Shown: piece after piece, positions 61,369 through 64,000 of the stretch
How the letters are laid out: every line of letters starts with the position of its first letter
Numbering within the stretch: position 1 is the first letter of the stretch
Assembly (NCBI GenBank): GCA_964540755.1
Contig: CAZIOB010000167.1
Location: 1 to 64,000, forward strand
Length of the DNA stretch: 64,000 bases
Direction: 5' to 3'
Source: JAAYJR01 sp964540755
GTDB lineage: Bacteria > Bacteroidota > Bacteroidia > Bacteroidales > Prolixibacteraceae
Notes under the pieces: generated by a model
Databases searched by the model: none
The model's input: only the letters and a program-made list of their open reading frames with translations
What the model was told of the DNA's origin: nothing
Translations under genes and position numbers: made by a program

Positions 61369-62231
61369 CTATGTTCATGATAAACCAGCACAGGTTTATG
61401 AAAATGGGTAAGCACACTTTTGGTCCTGCTCCTGGAAAATATCTCCTCGAAAAATCCCCTTTTTTCATTAAGGATAACAAGAACATCCGGATTGCTCTCC
61501 CCTGCATACTCGTCAATAGCAGCGACCATATCCTTTTTTGTTTTAAGAATGAATTTTAACTTTTCATAACCAACTTCCTCCTTAGCCAACTGTGTGTATC
61601 CTTTCCATTTTAACTTTTCCCCGAAATCATAATCTTTTTCATTGTGAAGGACAGTAATGGTTGCATCACCGGCATCTTCCATCAATGATGATAAATGCTT
61701 CAAAAAATCGAAATCCTCCGGATGATAGTTAGAAGCGTAAACAACATTTTTCATAACCGGCTGACTGATGTTCTCAGGTATTACAAACACCGGGCAGCCG
61801 ACATGTTCCACGAGATTCGGATAACCGACCATTCCGCCTGATGCTTCAGAATAACTTTGATGATTGCTAATAAGAAGTATTAACTCGGGGATATTTTCCG
61901 CTTCATCCTTCACAAGGTCAACTCTGTTTAACTCTGAAACATGAATCCCGAAAGAAATATCTACCGGGTTTTCCTTCGTATAACTTGTTGCTATTTCACT
62001 TATCTTAGCTTTAGCAACATCAAACTCTTTCTTAGCATTCTTCTCGACAGCTAATAATTTCGGATCTAAAGGACCTGCTGAACCAATCATAAAAGACTGA
62101 AGCATCCATTCAAAATCGAAAACATATATAATTTCCAGATCTCTCTTGAGCCTGTTGCTGAAAGATAACGAATAAACAATCAGATCCTCAATGTTTTTAT
62201 ATGAATCTAATAATAATAAATTTGTTCCCAT
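61365..62231 (-). CDS. Universal stress protein, two-domain
   Basis: 288 residues made of two UspA-like halves (about 1-140 and 148-288). The second begins KNVVYASNYHPEDFDFLKHL. The ATP-binding GxxGxxxxG(S/T) signature is not clear in either half, so nucleotide binding is uncertain. Such tandem proteins are common in Bacteroidota stress clusters. It is followed, in gene order, after a small hypothetical protein and DUF1469, which suggests a shared stress response. Confidence 0.85.
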   Translation of the reverse strand: MGTNLLLLDSYKNIEDLIVYSLSFSNRLKRDLEIIYVFDFEWMLQSFMIGSAGPLDPKLLAVEKNAKKEFDVAKAKISEIATSYTKENPVDISFGIHVSELNRVDLVKDEAENIPELILLISNHQSYSEASGGMVGYPNLVEHVGCPVFVIPENISQPVMKNVVYASNYHPEDFDFLKHLSSLMEDAGDATITVLHNEKDYDFGEKLKWKGYTQLAKEEVGYEKLKFILKTKKDMVAAIDEYAGESNPDVLVILNEKRGFFEEIFSRSRTKSVLTHFHKPVLVYHEHS

Positions 62232-62246
62232 AGTTACCTTATTTTT

Positions 62247-62504
62247 TTATTCAGCTGCTACTTTTTCATCTGTCTGTTGTTTTTTCCTGCCAGACTTAAT
62301 AAGGCTAAATATAAGACGGCTGCCTGTATAAAATGCAACCTCTTTTAATTTATCGGCAAGATCATCAATAACATCAGCAAAAGAAGTATTAATCTCCTTT
62401 TCAAATAATTTTCCCTTATAACTCAACTTTTGCTTCATCAGCCTGAGTTCCCTCATATTCCTTACTGTCTTCATCTCGCTAATGTTTTTCATTGTCGTCT
62501 TCAA
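62247..62504 (-). CDS. Small basic hypothetical protein in the stress cluster
   Basis: 85 residues, Lys-rich (KTVRNMRELRLMKQKLSYKG) with an amphipathic middle (FADVIDDLADKLKEVAFYTG). It overlaps the upstream DUF1469 gene by 26 bases and ends 15 bases before the Usp gene. The overlap means it is translated with its neighbours. I do not recognise the family. Confidence 0.65.
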   Translation of the reverse strand: MKTTMKNISEMKTVRNMRELRLMKQKLSYKGKLFEKEINTSFADVIDDLADKLKEVAFYTGSRLIFSLIKSGRKKQQTDEKVAAE

Positions 62505-62841
62505 ATAATACTTCTGAAAAATTTCTGATAATGGAGTTCGTAATAATTTGTCTTCTCATCAAGATAAAGATCAGACAAATGAGGATAATGACACCTCCTG
62601 CAATCAAAACACCATCAACATAATTATTGTAAACCTGGCCATACCATACAGCAAATGCAGCCGCGGCAAAAACAACTACCATAACAGAAAATAATACGAC
62701 AACAAGATAATTGATCAGACAGGTTGCAAGTCTGGCAGTTTTTTCCAGTAAAGTTAACTTGACAAGGTCAATTCTTGCCTCCAAATAATTTTTAACAGAA
62801 CCGTTAAGTTCGCCTAAATTCTTAATTAATTCGCTGCTCAT
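62479..62841 (-). CDS. DUF1469/YqjE-type (phage-holin-like) membrane protein
   Basis: 120 residues with two transmembrane helices (about 41-66 and 77-93) between charged ends. The N-terminal amphipathic GSVKNYLEARIDLVKLTLLEK is characteristic of the Phage_holin_3_6/DUF1469 family, found chromosomally beside YtxH and stress genes rather than in phages. A palindromic repeat precedes it. Confidence 0.8.
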   Translation of the reverse strand: MSSELIKNLGELNGSVKNYLEARIDLVKLTLLEKTARLATCLINYLVVVLFSVMVVVFAAAAFAVWYGQVYNNYVDGVLIAGGVIILICLIFILMRRQIITNSIIRNFSEVLFEDDNEKH

Positions 62842-62873
62842 TGATTTTTAAATAATATTAAAAGGACTGGGTA

Positions 62874-62946
62874 ATGAAACGAGCATGTTCTTTTTTAATC
62901 AAAAGATAACACATGAGTGCATGATTAAAAGAGAATATTCGAGAAC
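62874..62946 (+). repeat. Interspersed palindromic repeat, type B copy 2
   Basis: 73 bases, 63 matching 3850..3922. Hairpin arms are TTTTAATCA (62893-62901) and TGATTAAAA (62922-62930). Here it lies between two minus-strand genes, so unlike the copy at 3850 it is in reverse orientation to the gene it precedes. A TTTTCAAATTTTTAATTAATT-like box (62963-62983) follows. Confidence 0.75.
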
Positions 62947-63009
62947 GAAGGGACTCCAAAGGTTTTCAAATTTTTAATTAATTTATTAAAATTTGAAACA
63001 CATCACACA

Positions 63010-63318
63010 TTAACTTTTCCCTGCTGCGGCTTTATCAGCAACAGTGGTTGCCTTTTTTTCCACTTTTTCTCTTACCTGATCCTCAGCTTTTTTAGCTCTT
63101 CCCTTCATCTCATCAATGATTTCATTTACCTGATCCTTCAGTTTGTCAACCTTTTTCTCTAACTTATCAGTTAAATCCTTCGAAGCATTCTTTACTTTAT
63201 CAGAAATCTCCTTACGTGTATTTGAACCTTTATCAGGTGCTATTAATATTCCTGTCAATGTTCCGGCAGCTGCACCTGCAAAAAATCCTAACAATACATT
63301 TTTAGTTGTTTTTTTCAT
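63010..63318 (-). CDS. YtxH-domain protein
   Basis: 102 residues. A short N-terminal hydrophobic segment (about 6-27, NVLLGFFAGAAAGTLTGILIA) with the YtxH motif APDKGSNTRKEI is followed by a long Lys/Glu-rich helical tail. YtxH proteins are envelope-associated general-stress proteins of unknown mechanism. It heads the YtxH, DUF1469, small protein, Usp group. Confidence 0.88.
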   Translation of the reverse strand: MKKTTKNVLLGFFAGAAAGTLTGILIAPDKGSNTRKEISDKVKNASKDLTDKLEKKVDKLKDQVNEIIDEMKGRAKKAEDQVREKVEKKATTVADKAAAGKS

Positions 63319-63670
63319 GATTCTTAAATTAAATATTAAACAATTAGTATATTCTTAAATATATTGTTATTTACTATGAAAAAAACATTCCAAAAAGAAA
63401 CATGAATTTGAATTGATTATGAACTACACTAAAGATCAGAAGCTTAATCAAATAAGAAAAATATGGATATACTAATCTGATTGTAGAATAATATCTACAA
63501 ACTGTGGAATTCGTTTCAACAGACTTGTTTATTGTTCTATCCCGTATTCTTTTTATATGACCGCAGATAGTATATTTTTAACTGGTTATGAATTGATAAT
63601 GAGCAGATTTTCAATTAATGGCAGATAATTTTATTCAGTTTTTGTTTCAGTTGCCAATCAATAACCGTAA
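63319..63670. other. Intergenic stretch, no gene seen
   Basis: 352 A+T-rich bases between the YtxH gene start and the end of the receiver-domain gene. No reading frame, hairpin or promoter pair is convincing, though the stress cluster's promoter should be here. Confidence 0.45.
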
Positions 63671-64000
63671 TTAATATCCGTCGATCAGAAATTCAATATA
63701 ATTCCCGGGGACAGGCTTCACCAGAAAAGCACTAATAACTTTATTCTGCATCACCTGGTTACGCAAACTGCTATCATTATTGGCAGTGCAAAATATAATC
63801 TCAGGATTATTGAGATAATTTTTAAACTCAGAAATTTTGTCAAGCAGTAATTCCCGTTGATCTCCCAAAATGTTTTCATCAAGCAGAATATAGTGCAACT
63901 TTTCATTTTTTTCTATAATTTCTTTTTCAATAAAATTCAATGCGTCCCAGAAATCGCTATACGGGAAAAAATATTTATCAAGCTTTTTTTGTTTTATATA
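63671..64000 (-). CDS. Receiver-domain (REC) protein, 5' end outside the window
   Basis: The frame continues past the window edge: upstream of a TTG at 63940 it reads on as YIKQKKLDKYFFPYSDFWDA without a stop, so the start is not seen. What is visible looks like the second half of a response-regulator receiver: the phospho-acceptor strand LHYILLDENILG, the Thr in IIFCTANND, and the Lys-Pro in AFLVKPVPG. It ends soon after, so it is probably a single-domain regulator. Its partner kinase is not seen. Confidence 0.7.
   Translation of the reverse strand, partial: YIKQKKLDKYFFPYSDFWDALNFIEKEIIEKNEKLHYILLDENILGDQRELLLDKISEFKNYLNNPEIIFCTANNDSSLRNQVMQNKVISAFLVKPVPGNYIEFLIDGY

Noticed and set aside
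62479..62841. Phage holin and prophage remnant
   Set aside because: The protein is the chromosomal DUF1469 type beside YtxH and Usp genes; no other phage gene is near.

Overview
This looks like chromosomal DNA from a member of the Bacteroidota, probably class Bacteroidia; the order cannot be fixed from the sequence alone. The DNA is A+T-rich. Most starts lack a Shine-Dalgarno sequence, and several genes are preceded by the Bacteroidota promoter pattern (TTTG, 19-21 bases, TAnnTTTG). Typical families are present: an ECF sigma/FecR/TonB-receptor cluster with an STN domain, DUF4382, an RRM protein beside a cold-shock protein, fused OtsA-OtsB and the dapB-lepB-lapA-wbqC order. I see no phage, transposase, CRISPR array, rRNA or tRNA.

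Layout. 0-13.9 kb: an ECF sigma factor, two exported proteins with decayed M23 peptidase domains, an acyltransferase, a GH20 hexosaminidase, an RRM/cold-shock pair, tcdA, a TatD hydrolase, the methionine genes metY-metA behind a long structured leader, and a PIG-L deacetylase bracketed by a 93-base repeat. 14-17.4 kb: dapB, lepB, lapA-like and wbqC. 17.5-24.5 kb, minus strand: aminopeptidase P, NUDIX, a short-chain dehydrogenase, an actin-like ATPase that appears circularly permuted, a bactofilin, and a DUF4382 lipoprotein. 24.5-29.8 kb: FecR, TonB receptor, ECF sigma factor and an aldose epimerase. 30.3-33.7 kb: the translation operon thrS-infC-rpmI-rplT, with infC apparently starting at AUA. 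33.8-42.3 kb: DPP-IV, trehalose synthesis (otsAB) divergent from a GH15 hydrolase, malic enzyme and recR. 42.5-49.4 kb: a glycosyltransferase fused to a gutted sugar-phosphate transferase, GNAT, an orphan HsdR_N nuclease-like protein, holA, rhomboid, a class IV aminotransferase, YqgE and a DivIC-like protein. 49.5-57.9 kb: a PAS histidine kinase, a sulfate-type SLC13 permease, cysD, cysN with an APS-kinase-like tail, and a UDP-glucuronate epimerase. 58-64 kb: RNase P RNA, an Smr-family gene remnant, queA, pepD, and a stress/envelope cluster (Usp, small protein, DUF1469, YtxH), ending in a receiver-domain gene cut by the window edge.

How the parts connect. The sulfur genes form a plausible route: SLC13 permease, CysDN to APS, then after reduction (genes not in this window) sulfide enters MetY, which uses O-acetylhomoserine made by MetA. 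MetA carries Glu111, the acetyl-CoA-type residue. The trehalose pair could make and degrade the same sugar.

The most unusual item is the protein at 21466..22512. It has an actin/ParM-like fold signature, but its phosphate-1 strand, normally at the N-terminus, is the last 19 residues. It lies directly downstream of a bactofilin gene. Other points of interest are the infC start, a small family of interspersed palindromic repeats in gene leaders, the metY leader, and the Smr-family remnant beside rnpB.
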